From assembly GCF_001425055.1 (NCBI RefSeq), contig NZ_LMDK01000019.1, positions 310,001 through 374,000 of the forward strand: a stretch of DNA of 64,000 nucleotides, written 5' to 3'. The notes below the pieces were generated by a model, which made no database searches, was not told the DNA's origin, and worked only from the letters and a program-made list of their open reading frames with translations. This DNA is from Pelomonas sp. Root1237. GTDB lineage: Bacteria > Pseudomonadota > Gammaproteobacteria > Burkholderiales > Burkholderiaceae_C. Shown one piece after another: positions 8,945 through 18,131 of the stretch. The position numbers and the translations under genes are program-made. The first letter of the stretch is position 1. The number at the start of each line of letters is the position of its first letter.

Positions 8945-9543
8945 TCCTGATCAACCTGCTGCCGTATCGCGAAGAGCGGCGCAAGCGGCGCAAGGCTGCC
9001 TTCTTCGCCGGCCTGGGCTTTGCTGGCCTGGTCGGCGCCGGCCTGGTGGTGGCGGCCTACTTGATGCTGCAGTTCCTGACTGCGGAGCAGCAGTCGCACA
9101 ACCAGTACATCCAGAGCGAGATTGCGCGGCTGGAGGCCCAGATCAAGGACATCGCCGATCTGAAGGCCGAAATCGAGTCGCTGAAGGCACGCCAGCGTGC
9201 CGTCGAGGACCTGCAGACCGATCGCAACACGCCTGTGCAACTGCTCAATGATCTGGCCCGGCTCGCGCCCGAAGGCATCTATCTGACGGCCATCAAGCAG
9301 GACGCCAAGCTCGTCACCATCAGCGGCATTGCCCAGACGAACGAGCGCGTGTCCGAATTCCTGCGCAACGTGTCGCGCAGCTCGGAATGGCTGGAGAAGC
9401 CGGATCTCATCGAAGTCAAGCTGGCCAATGTCACGACCAACACGCGTGACCAGCGGCGCCTGCTGGACTTCTCGATGAAGGTCTCGATCAAGACCCCGCC
9501 GCGCGAGGCTGCGCCGGGTGCCGCAGCGCCGAAGAAGAGCTGA
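8941..9543 (+). CDS. pilN: PilN, inner-membrane pilus alignment protein
   Basis: A 200-residue bitopic protein. The cytoplasmic N-terminus INLLPYREERRKRRK is the PilM-binding motif. One membrane helix follows at about residues 22-43, then a coiled coil with repeated Leu/Ile (about 55-95) and a small periplasmic ferredoxin-like domain. It starts with GTG overlapping the pilM stop. It dimerises with PilO and links cytoplasmic PilM to the periplasmic part of the machine. Confidence 0.93.
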   Translation: MILINLLPYREERRKRRKAAFFAGLGFAGLVGAGLVVAAYLMLQFLTAEQQSHNQYIQSEIARLEAQIKDIADLKAEIESLKARQRAVEDLQTDRNTPVQLLNDLARLAPEGIYLTAIKQDAKLVTISGIAQTNERVSEFLRNVSRSSEWLEKPDLIEVKLANVTTNTRDQRRLLDFSMKVSIKTPPREAAPGAAAPKKS

Positions 9544-9549
9544 TCGCCC

Positions 9550-10239
9550 ATGGCCACCTCCACATCCAAGTTCGACCTGAACGCCTGGTTCGCCGATGTC
9601 GCGAGCCAATTCCAGGGCCTCAATCCCAAGGAGCCCGGCCAGTGGCCGCTGCTGCCCAAGCTCGCAGCCTCGCTGGTCGTGATGCTGGCCGTTGCCATCG
9701 CCGGCTATGTCTTCGTGCTGTCCGACGTACAGGCGGGCCTGGAGGCAGAACGGGACCGCGAACCGCAGCTGCGCCAGGACTATCACAACAAGCTGGGCCA
9801 GGCCGTCAACCTGCCCGAGTTGCGCAAGCAGAAGAGCCAGGTCGAGGAATACGTGACCCAGCTTGAAAAGCAGTTGCCCGGCAAGGCGGAAATCGATTCC
9901 CTGCTGTCCGATATCAGCAGCGCGGGCGTCGGGCGCGGCCTGCAGTTTGAGCTGTTCCGGCCCGGCCAGGTGCTGATCAAGGACTATTACGCCGAGCTGC
10001 CGATCGCGGTCAAGGTGTCGGGCCGCTATCACGACATCGGCGCCTTTGCGGCCGACGTGTCGAATCTGTCGCGCATCGTCACCTTGCACAACCTCGTGGT
10101 CGTGGCACCCGCCGGCCCGCGCGACGCGAACGGTCCCCTCAGCATGGAAGCCACGGCACGCACCTATCGCTACCTGGATGCCACCGAAGTCGCCGAGCAG
10201 AAGAAGGCCGCGACCAAGACGGCGGGAGGCAAGAAATGA
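9550..10239 (+). CDS. pilO: PilO, inner-membrane pilus alignment protein
   Basis: A 229-residue bitopic protein. A cytoplasmic amphipathic N-terminus leads into a membrane helix at about residues 36-58, then a coiled coil and a periplasmic domain with a typical PilO core (FELFRPGQ followed by KDYYAELPI). It begins six bases after pilN and its stop overlaps pilP by four bases. It forms the PilN-PilO platform that binds PilP. Confidence 0.93.
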   Translation: MATSTSKFDLNAWFADVASQFQGLNPKEPGQWPLLPKLAASLVVMLAVAIAGYVFVLSDVQAGLEAERDREPQLRQDYHNKLGQAVNLPELRKQKSQVEEYVTQLEKQLPGKAEIDSLLSDISSAGVGRGLQFELFRPGQVLIKDYYAELPIAVKVSGRYHDIGAFAADVSNLSRIVTLHNLVVVAPAGPRDANGPLSMEATARTYRYLDATEVAEQKKAATKTAGGKK

Positions 10240-10760
10240 AGCGTCTGCTGATGCCCCTCGCCGTGCTGCTGGCGCTGGCTGGTTGTGGCGGCGACATGGA
10301 TGAGCTGCGCCAATGGATGGAGCAGGAGCGCAAGGAAGCCAAGACCACCGTCACGCCGCTGCTGCCGCCCAAGAAATTCCTGCCCCAGCCGTATGAGTCA
10401 GCGGCCGGCGTGGATCCCTACAGCCCGCAGAAGCTCAGCGTCGCGATCAAGCAGGAAGCCGCCCAGCCGAATTCCCTGCTGACGGCCGAAATCAGCCGTC
10501 GCAAGGAGCCGCTGGAGGCCTATCCGCTGGACGGCATGGCCATGGTGGGCAGCCTGACGCGCGACAACCGTCGCTACGCGCTGTTGCGCGTCGACAACCT
10601 GTTGTATCAAGTCAAGGCCGGGGACTACCTCGGCCAGAACTTCGGCCGCATCACCAAGATCAGCGAGACCGAGATCACGTTGCGAGAAGTCGTCCAGGAC
10701 GCTGCGGGCGAGTGGATCGAGCGCACCAGTACCCTCCAGCTACAGGAGAAGGGACGATGA
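10236..10760 (+). CDS. pilP: PilP, pilus assembly lipoprotein
   Basis: A 174-residue inner-membrane lipoprotein with a lipobox ending in LAGC (Cys17). The disordered N-terminal part binds PilN/PilO. The C-terminal beta-domain (about residues 95-170, with YPLDGMAMVGSL and VKAGDYLGQNFG) docks on the N0 domain of PilQ. The stop overlaps the pilQ start (ATGA). Confidence 0.94.
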   Translation: MKRLLMPLAVLLALAGCGGDMDELRQWMEQERKEAKTTVTPLLPPKKFLPQPYESAAGVDPYSPQKLSVAIKQEAAQPNSLLTAEISRRKEPLEAYPLDGMAMVGSLTRDNRRYALLRVDNLLYQVKAGDYLGQNFGRITKISETEITLREVVQDAAGEWIERTSTLQLQEKGR

Positions 10761-12973
10761 ACAAGACACCGCAGGAGAATAAGTCGATGGGCCGTGGCTG
10801 GTTGGTGGGATTCGCACTCACGTTGCTGGCCGCGCCGGCGGCTTGGGCACAGACGCAGATACGCTCGATCAATACCAGCCAGCAGGCGGGTGTGGAGGTC
10901 GTGCGGATCGAACTGAGCGAGCCGTTGCCGGCCCTGCCGACCGGCTTCACGATCCAGGCGCCGCCGCGCATCGCCATCGATCTACCGGGCGTCACGAACG
11001 GCGTCGGTCGCAACCAGATCGACATCAACCAGGGAAATCTGCGCTCGGCCAATGTGGCGCAGGCGGGCGAACGCTCCCGCATCGTGCTGAACCTGCGCCA
11101 TGCATCGGGCTACACGGCCAAGCTGGAAGGCAGTGCACTGGTCATCGTGCTCGACCCGACGCCTGCGCAGCCCTTGCCCCAGGCCCAAGCTCCCGGCGAA
11201 CCGGTCCATTTCGCACAGAGCCTGAACGCCGCACCTCAGCCGCTGCGCGATATCGACTTCCGTCGCGGCGCGGACGATGCGGGCCGCGTCATCGTCAACC
11301 TGCCCAGCAACCAGGTCGGCGTCGACATCCAGCAGCAGGGCCATGGCCTGGTGGTCGAGTTCCTGCGTTCCAGCCTGCCGGAGAACCTGCGTCGCAAGAT
11401 CGACGTGACCGATTTCGGCACCCCTGTGCAAACCATCACCACGAGCCAGGTCGGCGATCGGGTGCGCATGCTGGTCGAACCCAAGGGCAGCTGGGAACAC
11501 AGCGCCTACCAAAGCGACAACCAGTTCGTCCTGGAAGTCAGGCCGCAGAAGGTCGATCCGAACAAGCTGACCCAGGGGCCCGGCTACGCGGGCGACAAGC
11601 TGTCGCTGAACTTCCAGAACATCGAAGTCCGGGCACTGCTGCAGGTCATTGCCGACTTCACCAACTTCAACGTCGTCACCAGCGACACCGTGACCGGCAG
11701 TGTCACGCTGCGCCTGAAGGACGTGCCCTGGGATCAGGCGCTGGACATCATCATGCAGGCCAAGGGCCTGGGCCTGAGGAAGTCCGGCAACGTGTTGTGG
11801 ATCGCGCCCAAGGAAGAGCTCGCCACCAAGGAGAGGCTGGACCTTGAAGCCAAGGCCGCCATCGCTCAGCTCGAACCGCTGCGAACCCAGTCCTTCCAGC
11901 TCAACTATGTGAAGGCCGAGGACCTTGCCAGGGGCTTGACCGGTCAGGGCATCACGTCCTCCGGCAGTGGCGGTTCCAGCGGTGGTGGCAGCAGCAGTAG
12001 CAGCGGCAGCAACAGTGGCACCGGCACCCGCATCCTTTCGACGCGCGGCAGTGTCATCTTCGAGCCTCGTACCAACCAGCTCTTCGTCTCGGACGTGCCG
12101 AGCAAGCTCGAAGAGATCCAGGCCATGATTGCCAAGATCGACATCCCGGTGCGCCAGGTGCTGATCGAGGCGCGCATCGTCGAAGCCAACGACAAGTTCG
12201 GCCGCTCGTTGGGCGTCAAGCTCGGCGCGAACGACCTGCGCGGGCAGCAGGGAGGCATCCCGGGCTATAGCGTCGGTGGCGGCAACTACGTGACCGTTGG
12301 CGGCAACTACAACGGCATCGGCTCACAGACCAACCAAGGGGTCACGGCCAACTACAACAACACCCAGTTCGTCAACCTGCCGGCGAACGTGTCGTCCGAC
12401 GCGTTCAGCGGCGGCACGGCAACCCAGGTCGCGCTGTCGCTGTTCAGTGCCACCGCCAACCGCTTCCTGAACCTTGAGCTGTCGGCGCTTGAATCCGACG
12501 GCAAAGGCAAGGTCGTGTCCAGCCCGCGCGTCATCACGGCCGACCAGGTCAAGGCCCTCATCGAGCAGGGCGAGGAGCTGCCCTATCAGGTGGCCACCGC
12601 GAGCGGCGCCACCTCCGTGCAGTTCCGCAAGGCCAACCTCAAGCTGGAGGTCACGCCGCAGATCACGCCTGAAGGCAGCGTCATCCTGAACGTGGACGTC
12701 AACAAGGACAGCCGCGGTACTTTGACGCCCCAGGGCTATGCGATCAATACCAAGCATGTTCAGACGCAGGTGCTGGTCGAGAACGGCGGTACGGTCGTCA
12801 TCGGCGGCATCTACACCCAGGACGAGGGCGAGACCGTCAACAAGGTACCGCTGCTGGGCGATGTGCCTTTCCTGGGCAACCTGTTCAAGAACAAGACCCG
12901 CACGACCTCGAAGACCGAGCTGTTGATCTTCCTGACGCCCAAGGTGGTCAGTGAGCGGTCAACGGTGCGCTGA
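10757..12973 (+). CDS. pilQ: PilQ, type IV pilus secretin
   Basis: A 738-residue outer-membrane secretin with a signal peptide ending at AWAQ. Two AMIN domains that bind peptidoglycan occupy about residues 35-130 and 160-260. The N0/N1 domains (LSLNFQNIEVRALLQVIADF onward) follow, and the C-terminal secretin channel (VLIEARIVEAN to the conserved VPLLGDVPFLGNLF) ends the protein. A low-complexity Ser/Gly loop sits at about 400-424 in the N1 region. The ATG at 10757 overlaps pilP and has AGGAG upstream; an in-frame ATG at 10787 also has an AGGAG, so the start is not certain. Confidence 0.94.
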   Translation: MNKTPQENKSMGRGWLVGFALTLLAAPAAWAQTQIRSINTSQQAGVEVVRIELSEPLPALPTGFTIQAPPRIAIDLPGVTNGVGRNQIDINQGNLRSANVAQAGERSRIVLNLRHASGYTAKLEGSALVIVLDPTPAQPLPQAQAPGEPVHFAQSLNAAPQPLRDIDFRRGADDAGRVIVNLPSNQVGVDIQQQGHGLVVEFLRSSLPENLRRKIDVTDFGTPVQTITTSQVGDRVRMLVEPKGSWEHSAYQSDNQFVLEVRPQKVDPNKLTQGPGYAGDKLSLNFQNIEVRALLQVIADFTNFNVVTSDTVTGSVTLRLKDVPWDQALDIIMQAKGLGLRKSGNVLWIAPKEELATKERLDLEAKAAIAQLEPLRTQSFQLNYVKAEDLARGLTGQGITSSGSGGSSGGGSSSSSGSNSGTGTRILSTRGSVIFEPRTNQLFVSDVPSKLEEIQAMIAKIDIPVRQVLIEARIVEANDKFGRSLGVKLGANDLRGQQGGIPGYSVGGGNYVTVGGNYNGIGSQTNQGVTANYNNTQFVNLPANVSSDAFSGGTATQVALSLFSATANRFLNLELSALESDGKGKVVSSPRVITADQVKALIEQGEELPYQVATASGATSVQFRKANLKLEVTPQITPEGSVILNVDVNKDSRGTLTPQGYAINTKHVQTQVLVENGGTVVIGGIYTQDEGETVNKVPLLGDVPFLGNLFKNKTRTTSKTELLIFLTPKVVSERSTVR

Positions 12974-13031
12974 GGATTCACCGAATTGACGATGTGTCAG
13001 CTGCGCTGGCTACACACGGGAGTGAGCAGAG

Positions 13032-15203
13032 ATGTTGAAGTTTGATGTTTGGAGCCGGACTGCGGTTCGCGCGTTGTTGGGTGGTGTGCTCGCTGCAGCG
13101 CTCACGGCCTGTGGCGGTGGCGGTGGAAGCGCCGGAACACCGGTCTTCGATCCCCCGGCATCCACCCCGTCGGGCGCGGCGAGCGCCGTGGCGGCCGACC
13201 TCGTCGTTGTGCTGAACAAGGCCACGTTGACGAACACGGGGTCCGACTCCATCACGGCGACGGTGACGTCCATCGACACCAACCGCGCCGCGGTCGGCAA
13301 CGTGCCGGTTACCGTTTCAATCAACGCCAATGCAGTGGTGTCGACAAATAACGCGACAGCGACCAATGCCAGCGGTCAGCTGACGGCCACGATCACCCAG
13401 GGCTCCGACACTTCGGTTCGCCCCGTGACCCTGACCGTGACCTCGGGCACTATTACGCGGGCGGTGACCTTCAATGTCGTCCAGCAGTCTTCGACCAATA
13501 ATCCTCAGGCCAATGACCTGACGTTGACGCTGAGCGCGAGCAATATCAACAACTCGGGCAGCGCAACGATCACGGCCACGGCTACGGCGGTGGACAGCAA
13601 TAGAAACGCCTTGCTGGGCATTCCCGTGCAGTTGTCGGTGACAGACGCCAGCGCCTTCCTCATCGCACCCTCCAGCACTACAAATGCCAGTGGGCAGGTA
13701 ACCGGTACGGTCAACATCGGGCAGGACCGCTCGAATCGCACCATCACAGTCGTTGCGACAAGCGGCAACTTGACGCGCACCGCTGCGTTCCAGGTCATTG
13801 GGGCAAACTTCTCGCAAGCCAGCCCGGTGCCGGCCGTTGCGACGGTGGGCGCCGCCGGTACCGTCCAATACACGCTGTCTGACGTGAACAGCAATCCGAT
13901 GCCGGGCGTGACTATCAATGTCAGCGGCAACGGCGTGACGAGTGCCACGGGGACGACGGACTTGAATGGCGCCTATACGTTCACCTACACCACACCCAAC
14001 GCCCCGGGAACCAATCTGACGATCAAGGCGGTAGCCGGCGGGCGCGAGTCGCTCGTGACGATTCCCGTCGCAGGCGGCAGCACGACGGTGCCAGTGGCTG
14101 GCTCCACGCCTGTCGCGACGGCACTGAACCTGTCTGCCGATGTCGTCACCGTCAACACGTCCTCCACCAACAACCAGGTGACTGTCAGTGCCATCTTCCG
14201 CGATGGCAGCAATGCGCCCATCTCCAATGTCCGCGTGCTGTTCGCGGCAGCGGGCGACAACGGGACCGGCAAGATTGGCTCTGGGGCAAACTCCGTTCTG
14301 TCAGATGCTTCGGGTACCGCTTCGACGACTTATGCCCCTGGCGCCGTCAGCAGCCCGACGAACGGCGTGACCATTCAAGCCTGCTGGAAGGTCAGCGACT
14401 TCGCGCCCGGCGCCACGGCTGGCAGTTGCGTCGCTGCGGGCGGCCAGTTGCTTACCACGACGCTGACCATCGTCTCGAATCCGGTGTCGATCTCGATCGG
14501 CACGGACAACTCGATCGGTGACGGTGGCGGTGGTCTGACGTATGTGAAAAAGTACGTCGTGCTCGTTGTAGATTCAGCTGGCAATCCCAAGGCCGACGTT
14601 CAGATCACCCCGTCGTTGGATCTGGGTAGCTATTCGAAGGGGTTCTGGGAATACAACGCCGGGAAGAAGCGCTGGGAGCTGACACCTCAAGGCGACTATG
14701 TGGCCGTCATTGGTACCGGGGGGTTTACCGTGGGCCAGCTCAACGCCATTTGTCCCAACGAGGATTTGAATCGGAACGGTGTCGTCGATGGCGGTGAGGA
14801 CGTGAATGGCAACAAGCAGTTGGATCCACGCAAGTCCGATGTCGCGATCACGCTGGTGGGCGCCACCAGGACGGATGCAAACGGCGTCGCTGTGCTTCAG
14901 CTCGAGTATCCGAAGAGTCTAGGTACTTGGGTCGACTACAAGATCACGGTCACGGCTGCGGGTGTCCTCAGCCCACCTGCTTACTACCCGATTGGTGTGC
15001 CGGTGTCCCTGTCGTCCAAGTCTTACTCCGCGCTTGTGGCCGAGGGCGTCGCTCAAGGCAAGACCTACGCGGCAAGCGTAGTTGACTACCTGTACACCTA
15101 CGCACGACTGCCGGTCGCTGCAGCAGACCTTTCCAGCGAATCGGCGCCGGCGTTCGTGGTCAGCCCTTATGGCACCAGCAACAGCTGCGCCAGCGCGAAG
15201 TGA
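13032..15203 (+). CDS. Multi-domain Ig-like (Big_1/invasin-type) lipoprotein
   Basis: A 723-residue surface lipoprotein not assigned to a named gene. The lipobox LTAC (Cys27) is followed by a Gly-rich linker. At least four Ig-like repeats of bacterial Big_1 type follow at about residues 52-150, 157-258, 262-348 and 362-485; the first two share the NASGQ(L/V)T and R.VT...TSG patterns. A further divergent domain (500-650) contains a Ca-binding-type acidic loop, DLNRNGVVDGGEDVNGN, near 578-594. Thr/Ser/Asn richness and more A/T at third positions than neighbours set it apart. It lies 58 bases after pilQ and overlaps aroK. A link to pili or adhesion is inference from position. Confidence 0.85.
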   Translation: MLKFDVWSRTAVRALLGGVLAAALTACGGGGGSAGTPVFDPPASTPSGAASAVAADLVVVLNKATLTNTGSDSITATVTSIDTNRAAVGNVPVTVSINANAVVSTNNATATNASGQLTATITQGSDTSVRPVTLTVTSGTITRAVTFNVVQQSSTNNPQANDLTLTLSASNINNSGSATITATATAVDSNRNALLGIPVQLSVTDASAFLIAPSSTTNASGQVTGTVNIGQDRSNRTITVVATSGNLTRTAAFQVIGANFSQASPVPAVATVGAAGTVQYTLSDVNSNPMPGVTINVSGNGVTSATGTTDLNGAYTFTYTTPNAPGTNLTIKAVAGGRESLVTIPVAGGSTTVPVAGSTPVATALNLSADVVTVNTSSTNNQVTVSAIFRDGSNAPISNVRVLFAAAGDNGTGKIGSGANSVLSDASGTASTTYAPGAVSSPTNGVTIQACWKVSDFAPGATAGSCVAAGGQLLTTTLTIVSNPVSISIGTDNSIGDGGGGLTYVKKYVVLVVDSAGNPKADVQITPSLDLGSYSKGFWEYNAGKKRWELTPQGDYVAVIGTGGFTVGQLNAICPNEDLNRNGVVDGGEDVNGNKQLDPRKSDVAITLVGATRTDANGVAVLQLEYPKSLGTWVDYKITVTAAGVLSPPAYYPIGVPVSLSSKSYSALVAEGVAQGKTYAASVVDYLYTYARLPVAAADLSSESAPAFVVSPYGTSNSCASAK

Positions 15204-15762
15204 CGTGATCGCCCTTGTGGGCATGCCTGGCGGTGGCAAGTCCACCGTCGGCAAACAACTGGCACGCCAAATTGGCGTGCCTTTTGTCGATTCGGACCAT
15301 GAAATCGAGCAGCGCATCGGCGGCAGCATCAAGCTGTTCTTCGAGCGCCATGGTGAGGACGCTTTTCGGGACCTTGAGACCGAGGTCATCGCCGAGCTGA
15401 TCGCACGTCCCGGCGACCGCGTGCTGGCCACCGGCGGCGGCGCGGTGCTGAGAGAGCGCAATCGCGAACTGCTGCATGGCGGTGCGACGGTGCTCTACCT
15501 TCGCTCCACGCCCGAGGACCTGTTCCGGCGTCTGCGCCATGACACGACGCGGCCGCTGCTACAGGTGCGCGACCCGCTGGCCAAGCTGCGCGAACTCCAC
15601 CACCAGCGCGACCCGCTCTACCGCCGCTGCGCGCACTATGTGCTGGAAAGCGCGCGACCTTCGGTGCATGCCCTCGTCAACATGGCGCTGATGCAGCTGG
15701 AGCTGGCGGGCCTGCTGGACCCGACCCGCGTCGCGGCCACCGTGGGGGCCGAACCGCTTTGA
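15169..15762 (+). CDS. aroK: Shikimate kinase
   Basis: A cytoplasmic kinase phosphorylating shikimate at the 3-OH with ATP, in the chorismate pathway. Walker A is GMPGGGKST, the shikimate-binding segment is DSDHEIEQRIG, and GGGAVLRERNR and the lid Arg region (RRLRHDTTRPLL) follow. The ATG at 15169 gives 197 residues and overlaps the preceding lipoprotein gene by 35 bases. A GTG at 15205, two bases after that stop, would give a shorter protein starting MIALVGMPGGGKS, closer to many orthologues, so the start is uncertain. aroB follows. Confidence 0.92.
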   Translation: MAPATAAPARSDVIALVGMPGGGKSTVGKQLARQIGVPFVDSDHEIEQRIGGSIKLFFERHGEDAFRDLETEVIAELIARPGDRVLATGGGAVLRERNRELLHGGATVLYLRSTPEDLFRRLRHDTTRPLLQVRDPLAKLRELHHQRDPLYRRCAHYVLESARPSVHALVNMALMQLELAGLLDPTRVAATVGAEPL

Positions 15763-15819
15763 CGGCGCCTTGACGGGAGGCGGAGGGCCGCTTGCGAGGT
15801 GCCTCTTACACTTGGCCGC

Positions 15820-16914
15820 ATGCCTGCCACCGATACCGTCCGCATTCAGCTCCCTGACGACCGCAACTACGAGATCCGCATCGGTTCAGGCCTGCTGGAC
15901 GCGCCTGCCAGCTGGCAGCAACTGCCCAAGGCAGCGACGGCTGTCATTGTCAGCAACGAGACCGTGGCGCCGCTGTACGCCGCTCGCCTGCGTGAACGCC
16001 TGCTGGCGGTCTACGGTCGCGTCGATATGGTCGTATTGTCGGATGGCGAGCAACACAAGGATTGGGACAGCCTGAACCGCATCTGCGACCACCTGCTCGG
16101 CCAGGCCCTGGACCGCAAGACCGTGTTGTTCGCGCTGGGCGGCGGCGTTATCGGTGACATGACCGGTTTCGCGGCGGCCATCTACATGCGCGGCGTGCCC
16201 TTCGTACAGGTGCCTACCACATTGCTGGCTCAGGTCGACTCGTCGGTGGGCGGCAAGACGGCGATCAACCATCCGTTGGGCAAGAACATGCTCGGCGCCT
16301 TCTACCAGCCCGCGCGCGTCATCGCCGACCTGGACACCCTGGACAGCCTGCCGGACCGCGAATTGCGCGCTGGCCTGGCCGAGGTGATCAAGTACGGCCC
16401 GATCGCTGACGCCGGTTTCCTGTGCTGGATCGAGGACAACCTCGACGCGATGCTGGCGCGTGACAAGGCCGTGCTCGGCTATGCGGTGCGGCGCAGTTGC
16501 GAGATCAAGGCCGACGTGGTGGGCCAGGACGAGCGCGAGCAGGGCCTGCGCGCCATCCTGAACTTCGGCCACACCATCGGCCATGCCATCGAAGCGGGCC
16601 TCGGCTATGGTGCGTGGCTGCATGGCGAAGCCGTCGCCTGCGGCATGGTGCTGGCGGCCGACCTGTCGCAGCGCATGGGGCTGATGCCGGCCGGCTTCGT
16701 CGAGCGCCTGCGCAGTCTGATCGAGAGGGCAGGGCTGCCGGTGCAACCACCCAAGCTGGGCGCCGAACGCTATCTGTCGCTGATGCGCGTGGACAAGAAG
16801 GCGGAGGCGGGTGAGATCCGCTTCGTCCTCATCGAGGCGCTCGGCCGAGCCGGCCTGCACTCGGTGCCAGACGCACGCATCGTGGAAACACTGGCAGCGT
16901 ACGGAGCGGCCTGA
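15820..16914 (+). CDS. aroB: 3-dehydroquinate synthase
   Basis: A 364-residue NAD- and Zn-dependent enzyme converting DAHP to 3-dehydroquinate, an early step of the shikimate pathway. The nucleotide motif [13 protein letters not shown], the substrate and metal motif [19 protein letters not shown] and the metal-binding [11 protein letters not shown] are all present. The ATG at 15820 was chosen over an in-frame GTG at 15799. It follows aroK by 57 bases and is followed one base later by the dNTPase gene. Confidence 0.95.
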   Translation: MPATDTVRIQLPDDRNYEIRIGSGLLDAPASWQQLPKAATAVIVSNETVAPLYAARLRERLLAVYGRVDMVVLSDGEQHKDWDSLNRICDHLLGQALDRKTVLFALGGGVIGDMTGFAAAIYMRGVPFVQVPTTLLAQVDSSVGGKTAINHPLGKNMLGAFYQPARVIADLDTLDSLPDRELRAGLAEVIKYGPIADAGFLCWIEDNLDAMLARDKAVLGYAVRRSCEIKADVVGQDEREQGLRAILNFGHTIGHAIEAGLGYGAWLHGEAVACGMVLAADLSQRMGLMPAGFVERLRSLIERAGLPVQPPKLGAERYLSLMRVDKKAEAGEIRFVLIEALGRAGLHSVPDARIVETLAAYGAA

Positions 16915-16915
16915 G

Positions 16916-18052
16916 ATGTCGACGCCGCGTCCGGCCTACGCCGCTGACCCGGCGCGCAGCCGCGGCCGCCGCCTGCCCGAGCCGCCCGCACCCACGCGCA
17001 GCGAATTTCAGCGCGACCGCGACCGCATCATCCACAGCACGGCGTTTCGCCGCCTCGTCTACAAGACCCAGGTCTTCCTCAACCACGAGGGCGATCTGTT
17101 CCGCACGCGGCTGACACATTCTCTGGAAGTGGCCCAGCTCGGCCGGTCCATCGCACGCAGCCTGGGCCTGGACGAAGACCTGGTCGAGGCCGTGGCCCTG
17201 GCCCATGACCTCGGCCACACGCCGTTCGGCCATGCGGGCCAGGACGTGCTGGACGAGTGCATGCGCGCCCATGGCGGCTTCGAGCACAACCTGCAATCAC
17301 TGCGTGTCGTCGATCAACTGGAGCAGCGCTATCCGGATTTCGACGGCCTCAACCTGTGCTTCGAGACGCGCGAGGGCATCCTCAAGCACTGCTCGCGACG
17401 GCATGCCGAACTCATCGAGGCCGTTGAACCTGACGGCATCGCGACCCGCTTCCTGCATGGCGGCCAGCCCAGCCTGGAGGCCCAGCTCTGCAATCTGGCC
17501 GACGAGGTGGCCTACAACGCGCACGACGTTGACGATGGCGTGCGCTCGGGCCTGATCGAGCTGGAGCAACTGCTGGATGTCGAGCTGGTGCGGGAGCATT
17601 GGCGGGCGTCGCTGGATGCGCATCCGGGCCTGGCCGGCAAGCGCCTGCTGTTCGAGACCATCCGCCGCATGCTGTCGGCTCAGGTCTACGACATCATCGA
17701 CGCCACGCGTGCGGCGCTGGACGAAGCGGCACCCAGCGACGTCGATGCTGTGCGCCGGGCTGAAAAGCCCTTGCTGCGCTTCAGCCCGGAGATGCGCATC
17801 AAGAGCACGGCGCTCAAGCGCTTCCTCTTCGCCAACCTCTACCGCCACCCGCAGGTGCAATCCACGCGCAGCCGCGCCGAGCAGGTGCTGCGCGACCTCT
17901 TTGCGGCCTATTCGTCCGATGCGACGCAGATGCCGGCGGACTTCGCCGAGCGCGCCGATCGTGAACGAGCCTGTGCTGACTACATTGCCGGCATGACCGA
18001 CCGGTTCGCCATTCGCGAGCATCAGCGGTTGACGGGCAAGACGCTTTTCTGA
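16916..18052 (+). CDS. dgt: dGTPase-like deoxynucleotide triphosphohydrolase (HD domain)
   Basis: A 378-residue HD-domain protein hydrolysing dNTPs to nucleoside and triphosphate. The metal-binding residues are visible: His68 in RLTHSLEVAQ, His97-Asp98 in ALAHDLGHTPFGH, and a later Asp in NLADEVAYNAHDVDD. The short form without the enteric insert is usual for this position after aroB in Betaproteobacteria. The ATG at 16916 directly follows the aroB stop. Confidence 0.9.
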   Translation: MSTPRPAYAADPARSRGRRLPEPPAPTRSEFQRDRDRIIHSTAFRRLVYKTQVFLNHEGDLFRTRLTHSLEVAQLGRSIARSLGLDEDLVEAVALAHDLGHTPFGHAGQDVLDECMRAHGGFEHNLQSLRVVDQLEQRYPDFDGLNLCFETREGILKHCSRRHAELIEAVEPDGIATRFLHGGQPSLEAQLCNLADEVAYNAHDVDDGVRSGLIELEQLLDVELVREHWRASLDAHPGLAGKRLLFETIRRMLSAQVYDIIDATRAALDEAAPSDVDAVRRAEKPLLRFSPEMRIKSTALKRFLFANLYRHPQVQSTRSRAEQVLRDLFAAYSSDATQMPADFAERADRERACADYIAGMTDRFAIREHQRLTGKTLF

Positions 18053-18064
18053 CGTCACTCCACA

Positions 18065-18087
18065 AAATGGGGTCGGAGTCGATTATT
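18065..18087 (+). repeat. Left border motif of the transposase element
   Basis: The sequence reads AAATGGGGTCGGAGTCGATT followed by ATT. It is the inverted partner of the copies after the transposase gene and begins 13 bases beyond the dgt stop. Confidence 0.55.
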
Positions 18088-18131
18088 CTGGCTGCTCCTG
18101 CCGAGGCCGTTGTGCCGACAAGGATGCATTC

